This document shows positions 18,425-26,005 of a stretch of 64,000 bases of DNA, one piece after another (position 1 is the stretch's first letter; each line of letters starts with the position of its first letter). The stretch comes from Variovorax sp. PCZ-1 (GTDB lineage Bacteria; Pseudomonadota; Gammaproteobacteria; Burkholderiales; Burkholderiaceae_C): positions 1,426,001-1,490,000 of the forward strand of contig NZ_JAHCDN010000001.1 of the NCBI RefSeq assembly GCF_018413605.1, read 5' to 3'. The notes below the pieces were generated by a model that was not told the DNA's origin, searched no databases, and saw only the letters and a list, made by a program, of their open reading frames with translations. The position numbers were made by a program, and so were the translations under genes.

Positions 18425-19657
18425 ATGAACACCCTAGCCGCCCTGCGCTCAGCCCTCAGAGCATTGGCTTCCAACAAGCTCCGCAGTATGCTCACCATGC
18501 TGGGCATCATCATTGGCGTGGGCGCGGTGATCACCATGATCGCCGTAGGGCAGGGTGCAACCAATCGCGTGCAGGAACAGCTCAAAGGGCTGGGTAGTAA
18601 TGTGATGATGGTTTTTCCCGGTGGTGTCACGGCTGGCGGCGTACGCCTAGGCGCGCAAACGGGTCAATCACTCACTGAAGAAGACGCGCTTGCCATCGCC
18701 AAAGATGTGCCGGAAGTGCAGGTCGCTGCGCCCTCCATGCGCACCGGCGCGCAGCTCGTGTTTGGCAACACCAATTGGAGCAGCTCGATCTTCGGCACCA
18801 CGAACGACTACATGGAAGCCCGCGATTGGGCATTAAGCAGTGGACGCTTGTTTGAAGGCGCAGAAATCCAAGGCTCAGCCAAAGTCGCCATCATTGGCAC
18901 CACGGTCGCTGCCCAGCTCTTCGGCGATGCTGACCCCGTCGATCAAATCATCCGCGTCAAAAAAGTGCCGGTCACTGTCATTGGCGTGTTGGCCAGCAAA
19001 GGCCAAAATTCTCTCGGCCAAGATCAAGATGATGTGGTCATCGTGCCGATCTCTACCTACCGAAATCGCATCCAAGGCGGCAGCCCTGGCAAGCTCAAGC
19101 GCATTGGCTCGATCAGTATCAAAGTCAAAGAAGGCCAGAGCATGAAAGTGGCCGAGGAGAACATCAAAGAGCTGCTGCGCCAGCGCTTCAAAGTGCAGCC
19201 CGGTGGCGATGATCCCTTCAGCGTGCGTAACCTCACCGAGATGCTGCAAGCGCAAGAGGCCTCGAGCCGCATCATGACGCTGCTTCTGGCCGCAGTCGCC
19301 GGCATCAGCCTCATCATCGGCGGCATCGGCATTATGAACATCATGCTTGTGAGCGTCACCGAGCGCACCCGCGAGATCGGCCTGCGCATGGCCGTGGGCG
19401 CGCGCGGTAAAGACATCCTCGCCCAATTCCTCATCGAAGCCGTCACCCTCTCTATCATCGGCGGCGCAATAGGCGTAGGCATCGGCGCGATAGCCACTTG
19501 GGCCGTCGGCCATTTCGCTGGCTGGCAAGTGAGCATGACAGCTGCTTCCATCTTCCTGGCAGTAGGTTTCTCAGCCTTCGTCGGCGTGTTCTTCGGCTTC
19601 TATCCCGCCCGCCGAGCCTCCAAGCTGCTGCCGATCCAGGCCTTACGCTACGAATAG
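18425..19657 (+). CDS. MacB/FtsX-type ABC transporter permease without adjacent ATPase
   Basis: A 410-residue permease. The N-terminal transmembrane helix (LTMLGIIIGVGAVITMIAVG) is followed by a large periplasmic MacB-PCD-like domain (to about residue 280). The FtsX domain with three helices (GISLIIGGIGIMNIMLVSVT and two more) ends in FYPARRASKLLPIQALRYE, the usual C-terminus. The ATG at 18425 was chosen over an upstream TTG because the family N-terminus aligns there. Such permeases normally have an ATP-binding protein and an MFP subunit beside them; neither is present here. Confidence 0.9.
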   Translation: MNTLAALRSALRALASNKLRSMLTMLGIIIGVGAVITMIAVGQGATNRVQEQLKGLGSNVMMVFPGGVTAGGVRLGAQTGQSLTEEDALAIAKDVPEVQVAAPSMRTGAQLVFGNTNWSSSIFGTTNDYMEARDWALSSGRLFEGAEIQGSAKVAIIGTTVAAQLFGDADPVDQIIRVKKVPVTVIGVLASKGQNSLGQDQDDVVIVPISTYRNRIQGGSPGKLKRIGSISIKVKEGQSMKVAEENIKELLRQRFKVQPGGDDPFSVRNLTEMLQAQEASSRIMTLLLAAVAGISLIIGGIGIMNIMLVSVTERTREIGLRMAVGARGKDILAQFLIEAVTLSIIGGAIGVGIGAIATWAVGHFAGWQVSMTAASIFLAVGFSAFVGVFFGFYPARRASKLLPIQALRYE

Positions 19658-19677
19658 TCAAGGTTTACAGCCTATTC

Positions 19678-19699
19678 ATCTCATCAGTTCTGATGAGAT
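19678..19699 (+). terminator. Stem-loop after the permease gene
   Basis: ATCTCATCAG, two unpaired T, then CTGATGAGAT: a perfect 10-bp stem 20 bases after the permease stop. The T tract after it is short, so termination may be weak. Confidence 0.5.
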
Positions 19700-19787
19700 T
19701 TGAACGCTTATTGCTTAAAAAGCAACAACAGGTTTCTAGTTGCCACAAAGTGCTTGGGGCTAGAGACTTTTCTACCCACAATGACGG

Positions 19788-21635
19788 ATGACGCGCCGCG
19801 TAGCCATCCGTAACATGACACACAACAAAAGCGATACAGCCATATCCGATTCAATACCCGCCGAGAGCAATTCCGGCTGGGATATCGAAGCACTATCACC
19901 GCGCCAACTGCGCGTGGTGCTCGTGTGTGATGTGGTTGAGTCGGTCCGTTGGATGGAGCATGATGAAGACAACGCCATTACCCGCTGGAGCCAATTTGCA
20001 GCCGCTGTGCGCAGCAGCATTGCGCCCGAGCATGCGGGTAGCGTCGTTAAAAGCACTGGCGATGGCCTGATGCTCGAATTTGAGAGCGCCCCCCAAGCCG
20101 TGGCCGCAGCCAATGCCATGCAAAAGCTAGCCAGCGAAGGCAACGCAGGCTACGAGAGTGAGCGCCAAATGCACCTGCGAGTAGGCATCCACCAAGCCCA
20201 AGTTCGCCGCGACGCGCATGATCTGTATGGTCACGGTGTGAATCTGGCCGCACGAATTGTTGGATTAGCTAATCCCGGAGAGATAGTTGTAACTCCAGAG
20301 GTTCGTGACGGACTTACTGATGGGTTAGACGGTTCGATAGAAGATATGGGAGATAGCTACCTTAAGCATTTTGAGCAAATGCAACGGACTTATCGAATAC
20401 ACCAGACTGCACATGCACCGGAAATCCATCCGCTAAAGAGTCAACCACTGTTATCTGTTGCAGTGATCCCTTTTAACGCTGTTACGGATATTGAGCTTAG
20501 CGTTAGCGGTGACGCCTTAGCCGATGGATTGATTTCGCATCTTAGTAAAGCACCTGAATTACGTGTCACTTCTCGCTTGACTGCCAACGCAGTTAGTCAT
20601 CGCCGATGGCCGGCTTCAAAAGTGGCTAAAACACTGGGCGTCGCTTACATCATCACCACTCAATGTTGGGCACTAAGTGGTAGATTAATTGTTAGCCATG
20701 AATTGATTGATGCCACAGAGGACACTGTAGTATTCAATCGCAGATACAGCTTAACCTTTGAATCCTTGCTAAATTCAGACTGCACTGAAATCTTGGATAT
20801 GGCGAACGACATCCTATCTGCGATGCGAGAGACAGAAGTCAAACGTGCAAAAACTCAACCATTGCCAAGTATTGATAGCGCTCACGCACTTATGGCCGCA
20901 GTCACATTAATGCATCGTACTAGTCGTAATGATTTTCAGCGTGCATTCAGTGTCCTCGACTATTTGCAGGATCGTCACCCAAGACATGCATTACTACGCG
21001 CTTGGATGGCGAAGTGGTTTGTGTTAGAGAGTGAGCAAGGCTGGTCTGTGGATCGAAATCAATCAGCTATGAGAGCTATTGAATGCTCTCGGCGTGCTCT
21101 TGATCTTGATCAAGAGTCATCAATGGCATTATCAATAGACGGATTTGTCCGCTGTAATCTATTTAAAGATTTCGATACTGCTTTGGTGCAGTACGAGCGA
21201 GCTTTGTTAGCTAACCCTAGTGATTGCCTAGCTTGGCTTTTTAAGTCAATGTTGCACGCCTTTCGTGGCGAAAACAAATTATCTGTGCCAGCACTTACCG
21301 AAGCACTAGCCTTGTCGCCACTCGATCCTAATCGATACTTTTTTGATTCGCTAGCGGCTTCGGTACATCTTTCAGCAGCCAACTACGGTCTAGCCATCGA
21401 ATATGCCAAGCAGTCGATACGAGCAAACTCTACACATGTTTCGACATATAGAGCGCTAACGATTGCACAGATCATGGCAGGTTACACGAACGAAGCACGA
21501 CAAACGGCAGCTAAGCTGTTACAACTGGATCCGAACTTGACTGTATCGCGGTATCTGGAGCGATCACCTGGAGTGCAGTTCGGAATTGGTCGGGATTTCG
21601 CGTATGCCTTGCGTGAAGCAGGGATTCCAAATTAA
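19788..21635 (+). CDS. Class III nucleotidyl cyclase with TolB-like and TPR regions
   Basis: A 615-residue cytoplasmic protein. Residues about 40-185 form a class III adenylate/guanylate cyclase catalytic domain. Metal ligands are predicted at Asp48 (CDVVES) and Asp92 (KSTGDG); base-contacting Lys88 and Asp145 (DLYG) fit ATP use; transition-state residues Asn152 and Arg156 sit in VNLAAR. The set looks complete, so the enzyme is predicted active. Residues about 210-330 resemble the TolB/FlgO-like sensing module often found after such domains. Residues about 350-600 are TPR-like helices. It lies 23 bases ahead of the WGG/PAP2 gene and so heads a three-gene operon. From about 20250 on, the sequence is clearly more AT-rich than before. 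Confidence 0.85.
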   Translation: MTRRVAIRNMTHNKSDTAISDSIPAESNSGWDIEALSPRQLRVVLVCDVVESVRWMEHDEDNAITRWSQFAAAVRSSIAPEHAGSVVKSTGDGLMLEFESAPQAVAAANAMQKLASEGNAGYESERQMHLRVGIHQAQVRRDAHDLYGHGVNLAARIVGLANPGEIVVTPEVRDGLTDGLDGSIEDMGDSYLKHFEQMQRTYRIHQTAHAPEIHPLKSQPLLSVAVIPFNAVTDIELSVSGDALADGLISHLSKAPELRVTSRLTANAVSHRRWPASKVAKTLGVAYIITTQCWALSGRLIVSHELIDATEDTVVFNRRYSLTFESLLNSDCTEILDMANDILSAMRETEVKRAKTQPLPSIDSAHALMAAVTLMHRTSRNDFQRAFSVLDYLQDRHPRHALLRAWMAKWFVLESEQGWSVDRNQSAMRAIECSRRALDLDQESSMALSIDGFVRCNLFKDFDTALVQYERALLANPSDCLAWLFKSMLHAFRGENKLSVPALTEALALSPLDPNRYFFDSLAASVHLSAANYGLAIEYAKQSIRANSTHVSTYRALTIAQIMAGYTNEARQTAAKLLQLDPNLTVSRYLERSPGVQFGIGRDFAYALREAGIPN

Positions 21636-21658
21636 CTTTTTTCTTTAAGGAGAATATT

Positions 21659-22714
21659 ATGGCTGGATGGGGCGGATGGGGCGGATGGGGTGGATGGGGT
21701 GGATGGGGTGGATGGGGTGGATGGGGTGGATGGGGCGGAGCACAAGGCCCGGGATCCGACCCGATGATGGCAGATGCCCTCATGCGCAGCCGGGATGGCA
21801 CGGTCGGGCAGGCCATTGGCTGGCAGTTCAATCGATTCCCGAGAGACGGCAAGCCTGTGGGCGAACCAGAATCGCTCAAGCGTTGGGAATCCTTGCTTCG
21901 CTTCAACGTAGCCCTGTTTGATTTGCTCTCGGGACTGAAGTTTGTCGTGGGTAATGATGAGGCAGGGCTGGAAGCTAATGGTGCGCCCTTAGTCACCATG
22001 CGCAGGCCGAATGACGCCTTTTTTCAGACTCAACTCAAGCAGGTCATCAGCTACGCCGAGCTTCGGCCCGACCGTGCCAGCGAAATCGTGGCGCAGATGC
22101 AACCGCAAACGCCTTTCTGGTCAGCGGCGGTTCACATGCATCCGGCCCATAGCCAAAAGACGCTAGAGATGGTGGAACTAGCGCTGGGCTTCTCGTCCAT
22201 CATCTGCATGCGGTTCAAAGCTGCTATGGCAGTGGCACGGCCAGTTGACATGAGCACCGAGATTCAGCCCATCATTGCCACGCCCAGCCATAGCGCCTTT
22301 CCGAGCGGGCATGCGACTGAGGCGTTTATGATCGCGTACACCTTGCCGTATATCGTCAGTGGCGACCCAGCGACCCAAGACATTTACAAAAAGCAACTAC
22401 TGGCGCAGGCCGAGCGAATCGCGGTGAACCGCACGGTTGCGGGGGTGCACTTCCCGGTGGACAGTTTTGCCGGGCAATTGTTGGCAAAAGCCTTGGCGAG
22501 CTACTTTCTACAAGCGGCAGGCATACCGAACGCTCCCATAGTGACTTGCTTGGTCAGTGACACCTTGTTCGGCGGTCCCGAGGCCGATTTCAACATGCTA
22601 GCCACGCAAGCACTTGAGTTAAACCCGCAAGCTATAGCGACCAAAGTCGTCCCAGTGAAACAAACAGCGCCTCTGGTTTGGATTGCGCAACAAGCAGCGA
22701 GCGAGTGGAAATGA
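21659..22714 (+). CDS. PAP2/vanadium-peroxidase-fold protein with N-terminal (Trp-Gly-Gly)8 tract
   Basis: A 351-residue protein. Residues 3-27 are eight W-G-G units (Trp at 4, 7 and every third residue to 25). The body belongs to the PAP2 phosphatase/vanadium haloperoxidase superfamily, with all three motifs intact: Lys187...Arg194-Pro195, PSGH at 215-218, and Arg258...His264...Asp268. No transmembrane helices are seen, so it is more like the soluble haloperoxidase branch than membrane PAP2 enzymes. The ATG at 21659 has AAGGAG at ideal spacing, so the Trp-Gly tract is truly N-terminal. The stop overlaps the protease start (ATGA). The substrate is unknown; dephosphorylation of a small molecule or nucleotide, or halogenation, are both possible. 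Confidence 0.85.
   Translation: MAGWGGWGGWGGWGGWGGWGGWGGWGGAQGPGSDPMMADALMRSRDGTVGQAIGWQFNRFPRDGKPVGEPESLKRWESLLRFNVALFDLLSGLKFVVGNDEAGLEANGAPLVTMRRPNDAFFQTQLKQVISYAELRPDRASEIVAQMQPQTPFWSAAVHMHPAHSQKTLEMVELALGFSSIICMRFKAAMAVARPVDMSTEIQPIIATPSHSAFPSGHATEAFMIAYTLPYIVSGDPATQDIYKKQLLAQAERIAVNRTVAGVHFPVDSFAGQLLAKALASYFLQAAGIPNAPIVTCLVSDTLFGGPEADFNMLATQALELNPQAIATKVVPVKQTAPLVWIAQQAASEWK
21665..21739 (+). repeat. 9-bp tandem repeat coding Trp-Gly-Gly
   Basis: Eight copies of GGATGGGGY, differing only at the last base (C or T), plus a final GGA. The unit is a multiple of three, so gain or loss of copies would lengthen or shorten the protein without breaking the frame. Confidence 0.97.
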
Positions 22715-24456
22715 GTAAGGTCCTGAAGGACATTTACTGGCAGTTCGCCGAGCTCACGGGTTATAGGTATTGGCACCTGCAGGATACCCATCAGAACTGG
22801 TATGTCCAAACTTTGGTGGAACTTCAGCCCGGCAAGACCGCCGAGGATCTGCAACAATGGTTCAAGGCGCAGAACCCTACGCAATTGGGTTTTGTGTCCC
22901 GACACTACCGCTCCCTGCCGCATCGCTTTTGTGCAGCTTGGATTGCCCGTGGAGCGCTTAGCGAGTTGCCCGCGGACTTGATCGTTCGCTTCAAGCTCGG
23001 TCTGCCTACGAACCCCAACGCGTTCTACCCACTCGAAGCCTTCCGGGTGCTGCAAGGCCAGAGACTGAAGAATCGGTTCGTGAGGAATTCGTCGGCTTTG
23101 GGTGTACCTGCGAACGAAGTGATTGGCATCATCGATGACGGTATCCAGACAACAGGATTCCTGGGAACGGGCAGCCCCCGTTTGATGGCCAGTTGGGATC
23201 AAAACTCTCTTACCAGCAGCGGTAGCGTGGCGCCGCGTTTTGGCTATAGCCTGTTGAGCGCTGTTCCGATACCCAAGCCAGTGGCCGTTAGCCACGGAAC
23301 ACTAGTTGCGAGCATTGCCGCTGGAGCAATCACACCACAATACCGCAGTCGTCAGACCTTGCGGCCACTCCCAGCGAAAGTGGATGCAGCGAGCATCGCG
23401 CCGGTCATGACGGTGCAACTGCGCCAAGACACGGTGGTCGATACCTCCGGCGGCGCATTGGCCGTGAATGTGCTCGATGGTTTGCATTTCATGTTGGCCA
23501 ATCTACCGACTCAAGCGAAGCTGGCGGTGAATATCAGCTTTGGCACCATGGCGGGGGCGCACGATGGCACGAGCATCTTAGAGTCGGCGATGGCTGAACT
23601 GGTGGATGCCATGGCTGGTCGGCTTGAGATCGTGCTGCCGGCTGGCAACTCGCGCCAAGCGCAGGCGCATGCCCGCTTTGAACTGCACCCAAACACTTCG
23701 CGAGAATTGATTTGGCGTGTTCTCCCGGATGACAGAACGCCCAGCTATGTGGAGATCTGGGGCAGTTTAGATGCCAAGTTCGAGGTCACATTGACTTCGC
23801 CGGATGGCAGACATTCGATCGCGGGTGTATCCGGCAGCGGCGCTGCGGAATTGAAGTCGGGCTCCACGGTGATCGGTGCGCTGATTGCGAACGATCAGCC
23901 GGCCAGCAGCATGACCAAGCAAGTGGTTTTGGTCGCGCTAGCACCGACTCGGACCGTTGGTGCCCCCCGCGCACCGCATGGCGATTGGAAGATTCGCATC
24001 AAGAACACGGGTGCGAACAACGCCGACATCGATGCCTGGATCGAGCGCGACAATGCCTCTTTCGGGCAGAAGAGCAAAGGGCGGCAGTCATATTTCGTCG
24101 AGCCGAACAGGACACGCCAGCCTCAGGCCAAACCAACGGCGTTGCCACCGAGCGTGGTGGCTGAAGAGGGCACCCTCAATGGTATCGGAACTGGTTCGGG
24201 CATCACTGTGGTGGGCGGTTACCGCCTCTCCGATGGCCAAGCGGCGGCTTACAGCGGCTTGGGAAGCTCAAGAGTTCGACCACCCGATACGCACGCGCCC
24301 AGCGATGAATCAGCTTTATTGCGAGGAATCCTCGGCAGCAGTAATTCAGGCTGTGGTGTGGCACGGCTCAGCGGAACGAGCGCTGCAGCGCCCTGGCACA
24401 CACGAGAAATTGTCAATCAATGGGTCGCCCTTACCAATGCCGCGGCAAGGCCTTGA
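22711..24456 (+). CDS. Cytoplasmic subtilisin-like serine protease (peptidase S8)
   Basis: A 581-residue S8 family protease. The catalytic triad is readable: Asp142 (GIIDDGI), His195 (VSHGTLVAS) and Ser557 (SGTSAAAP), with the oxyanion Asn313 in LPAGN. Residues 1-130 form a non-subtilase N-terminal region, and about 330-470 an insertion rich in beta structure before the Ser segment. No signal peptide or membrane segment is seen, so it should act inside the cell. The start ATG at 22711 overlaps the stop of the PAP2 gene as ATGA, so translation is coupled. Its last 26 bases overlap the 3' end of the convergent crp-like gene. The target protein is unknown. Confidence 0.9.
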   Translation: MSKVLKDIYWQFAELTGYRYWHLQDTHQNWYVQTLVELQPGKTAEDLQQWFKAQNPTQLGFVSRHYRSLPHRFCAAWIARGALSELPADLIVRFKLGLPTNPNAFYPLEAFRVLQGQRLKNRFVRNSSALGVPANEVIGIIDDGIQTTGFLGTGSPRLMASWDQNSLTSSGSVAPRFGYSLLSAVPIPKPVAVSHGTLVASIAAGAITPQYRSRQTLRPLPAKVDAASIAPVMTVQLRQDTVVDTSGGALAVNVLDGLHFMLANLPTQAKLAVNISFGTMAGAHDGTSILESAMAELVDAMAGRLEIVLPAGNSRQAQAHARFELHPNTSRELIWRVLPDDRTPSYVEIWGSLDAKFEVTLTSPDGRHSIAGVSGSGAAELKSGSTVIGALIANDQPASSMTKQVVLVALAPTRTVGAPRAPHGDWKIRIKNTGANNADIDAWIERDNASFGQKSKGRQSYFVEPNRTRQPQAKPTALPPSVVAEEGTLNGIGTGSGITVVGGYRLSDGQAAAYSGLGSSRVRPPDTHAPSDESALLRGILGSSNSGCGVARLSGTSAAAPWHTREIVNQWVALTNAAARP

Positions 24457-25069
24457 CTAGTGTCATGTTCCGCCCCTCGGTGCGAACATAGCCACCAGTT
24501 TCCAAATCCCGAAGTATCTTGCTTACCATCTCCCGGCTGGTGCCGATTTGTAGCGCGAGTGATGCGTGAGTGGTACCCGATTTGATTTTTCTGTGGCCGT
24601 TTTCGTCGGGCTCGATCGCGAGATGTTCTAGGACTTCGCGTAGGCGGCCATAAGCATCTTTGAGAGCCAAGCTACGGACAGTGTCTGTGGCTGCTCTGGC
24701 TCTGGCAATGATTTTGGTGATGAGTTCGGTGGCTAGCTCGGGACTGGTGGCTAGGCTTGCGCGCACACGTTCACGTGTGATGACGGCGCATTTGCAGGCT
24801 GTGGTGGCTTCTATGCTGGCGGATCGGGGGCCGCCGTCTAGGCTCATTTCGCCGAAATAGCTGGGGGCGTCGATATGGCCGTAGGTGACTTCTTTGCCGT
24901 TGCCGTCTTGCCCGAAGACGCGCACGCTGCCTTCTAGGAGGACGAGGAGGGTGTCGCCGCTGTCGCCTTCGCTGATGATGATGCTTTTCTTTTTGTAGCT
25001 CCGGATCACGCCGGATTCGGCGAGGCGGGCTATGCTGGGGGGCAAATCTTTGAGTTTGTTATCTGGCAT
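24431..25069 (-). CDS. Crp/Fnr family transcriptional regulator
   Basis: A 212-residue regulator. The N-terminal cyclic-nucleotide-binding barrel (about 10-125) carries a phosphate-binding cassette that reads FGEMSLDGGPRSAS, with the Gly-Glu and Arg-Ser pairs that contact cAMP in Crp. The C-terminal winged helix carries THASLALQIGTSREMVSKIL as recognition region. No Cys cluster of the Fnr kind is seen. The ATG at 25069 was chosen because the longer frame runs into repeat DNA. It converges on the cyclase-PAP2-protease operon with a 26-base overlap, so a link through cAMP is plausible but not shown. Confidence 0.9.
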   Translation of the reverse strand: MPDNKLKDLPPSIARLAESGVIRSYKKKSIIISEGDSGDTLLVLLEGSVRVFGQDGNGKEVTYGHIDAPSYFGEMSLDGGPRSASIEATTACKCAVITRERVRASLATSPELATELITKIIARARAATDTVRSLALKDAYGRLREVLEHLAIEPDENGHRKIKSGTTHASLALQIGTSREMVSKILRDLETGGYVRTEGRNMTLVKALPRHW

Positions 25070-25096
25070 GCCAGCATTATGGCGGGCGGCTAGGGG

Positions 25097-25143
25097 CTTC
25101 GACAAGCTCAGCCCGAACGGGAAAAAAGCTCAGTCCGAACGGG
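25097..25143. repeat. Partial family A repeat, two right arms
   Basis: CTTCGACAAGCTCAGCCCGAACGG is followed at once by a second, shorter AAGCTCAGTCCGAACGG. Left arms are missing, so this is a rearranged copy between the LuxR and Crp genes. Confidence 0.8.
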
Positions 25144-25192
25144 GTTCAACCTCAGTCCACATGTAGCGCGAGCTCAAGGCAAGTGGTATTTT

Positions 25193-25897
25193 TTATGCAA
25201 AGGCAGAGGGCATCACTGCAGCCATCAGAGGGGGCAGGAGGGCGAGGCGTTTGACGACTTCGCGGATGCCGTGGCTGTGGGTTTTTTGGCAGATGCTGCG
25301 GATGTGCGTGCGCACGGTGGCTTCACCGACGTTGAGTTGCTTGGCCATCTCGGGGGCAGTGTGGCCGACGCAGATGAGGCTCAAGATTTGTTCTTCGGAG
25401 CGGGTGAGCTGGTAGGCGCGGGCGAAGAAGCTCATCATGAGGGTTTCGCACATGCCGCTGCGCGAGAAGATGAGGGCGATTCTTGAGCCTGTGGATTCCG
25501 TAGCTTCGCTGGTTGGTGCGGAGCGTTCATGGCGGTCGAGAGGAACCACGGCCACAGTGCTTTGCGCTTGGGCGCCTAGTGTCAGCATACTGCGTTTGCC
25601 TTGCGCGGCCTTGGCTAGCGCTTGCTGCAAGGGCTCGGCATCGTCTGCTTGCGTGGCTTGAAGGCGATGCGCTTCTTCTTTCAGCAATTGACCGCGTTGC
25701 AATAAGACTTGCCCGGCCAGATTGCAATGCTGAACTTTGCCTTGTACGTCCACAATGATCACGCCACAGGCGATTTCATCGAGAGCGTGCGCAAGTAATT
25801 GGCCGGATTCTGGAGAAAGCGACAGAGGAGGGCGTTGGCCGATAAAGCCTTGTTGTGAATGAAGGCTGTGAAGCGTTGAGTTATTGCTTGTGTTCAT
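25193..25897 (-). CDS. LuxR-type regulator with PAS-like sensor
   Basis: A 234-residue regulator. The N-terminal half (about 30-140) looks like a PAS domain (ALDEIACGVIIVDVQGKVQH). The C-terminal LuxR helix-turn-helix is at about 160-225 (LTRSEEQILSLICVGHTAPE, then GEATVRTHIRSI). There is no receiver domain or phospho-Asp, so it is not a classical response regulator. The target genes are unknown. A region of about 120 bases ahead of its start carries no strong promoter I can assign. Confidence 0.85.
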   Translation of the reverse strand: MNTSNNSTLHSLHSQQGFIGQRPPLSLSPESGQLLAHALDEIACGVIIVDVQGKVQHCNLAGQVLLQRGQLLKEEAHRLQATQADDAEPLQQALAKAAQGKRSMLTLGAQAQSTVAVVPLDRHERSAPTSEATESTGSRIALIFSRSGMCETLMMSFFARAYQLTRSEEQILSLICVGHTAPEMAKQLNVGEATVRTHIRSICQKTHSHGIREVVKRLALLPPLMAAVMPSAFA

Positions 25898-26005
25898 GGC
25901 AGTCCTCAGATGTGATGAGATGCCGTGAGTGTGAATTTTTGTGCCTAGCTTGGGTGGGGATTAGTTGTGCTGGAATTGTGAAATAGTTGCCAAGTTTGGC
26001 GGAGC

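Noticed and set aside
21665-21739. Short regular repeats as a possible CRISPR-like array.
   Set aside because: The unit is 9 bases without spacers and lies in frame inside a gene.
21511-21999. A minus-strand frame with a long His-Pro-Pro repeat.
   Set aside because: It is the antisense of the Trp-Gly-Gly tract and the PAP2 gene; it has no ribosome-binding site and the sense gene has all catalytic motifs.
19788-24456. Assignment of the cyclase operon to CBASS or Pycsar.
   Set aside because: The cyclase is a class III enzyme with TPRs, not a CD-NTase or PycC type, and no known CBASS/Pycsar effector is encoded; a defence role remains only a hypothesis.
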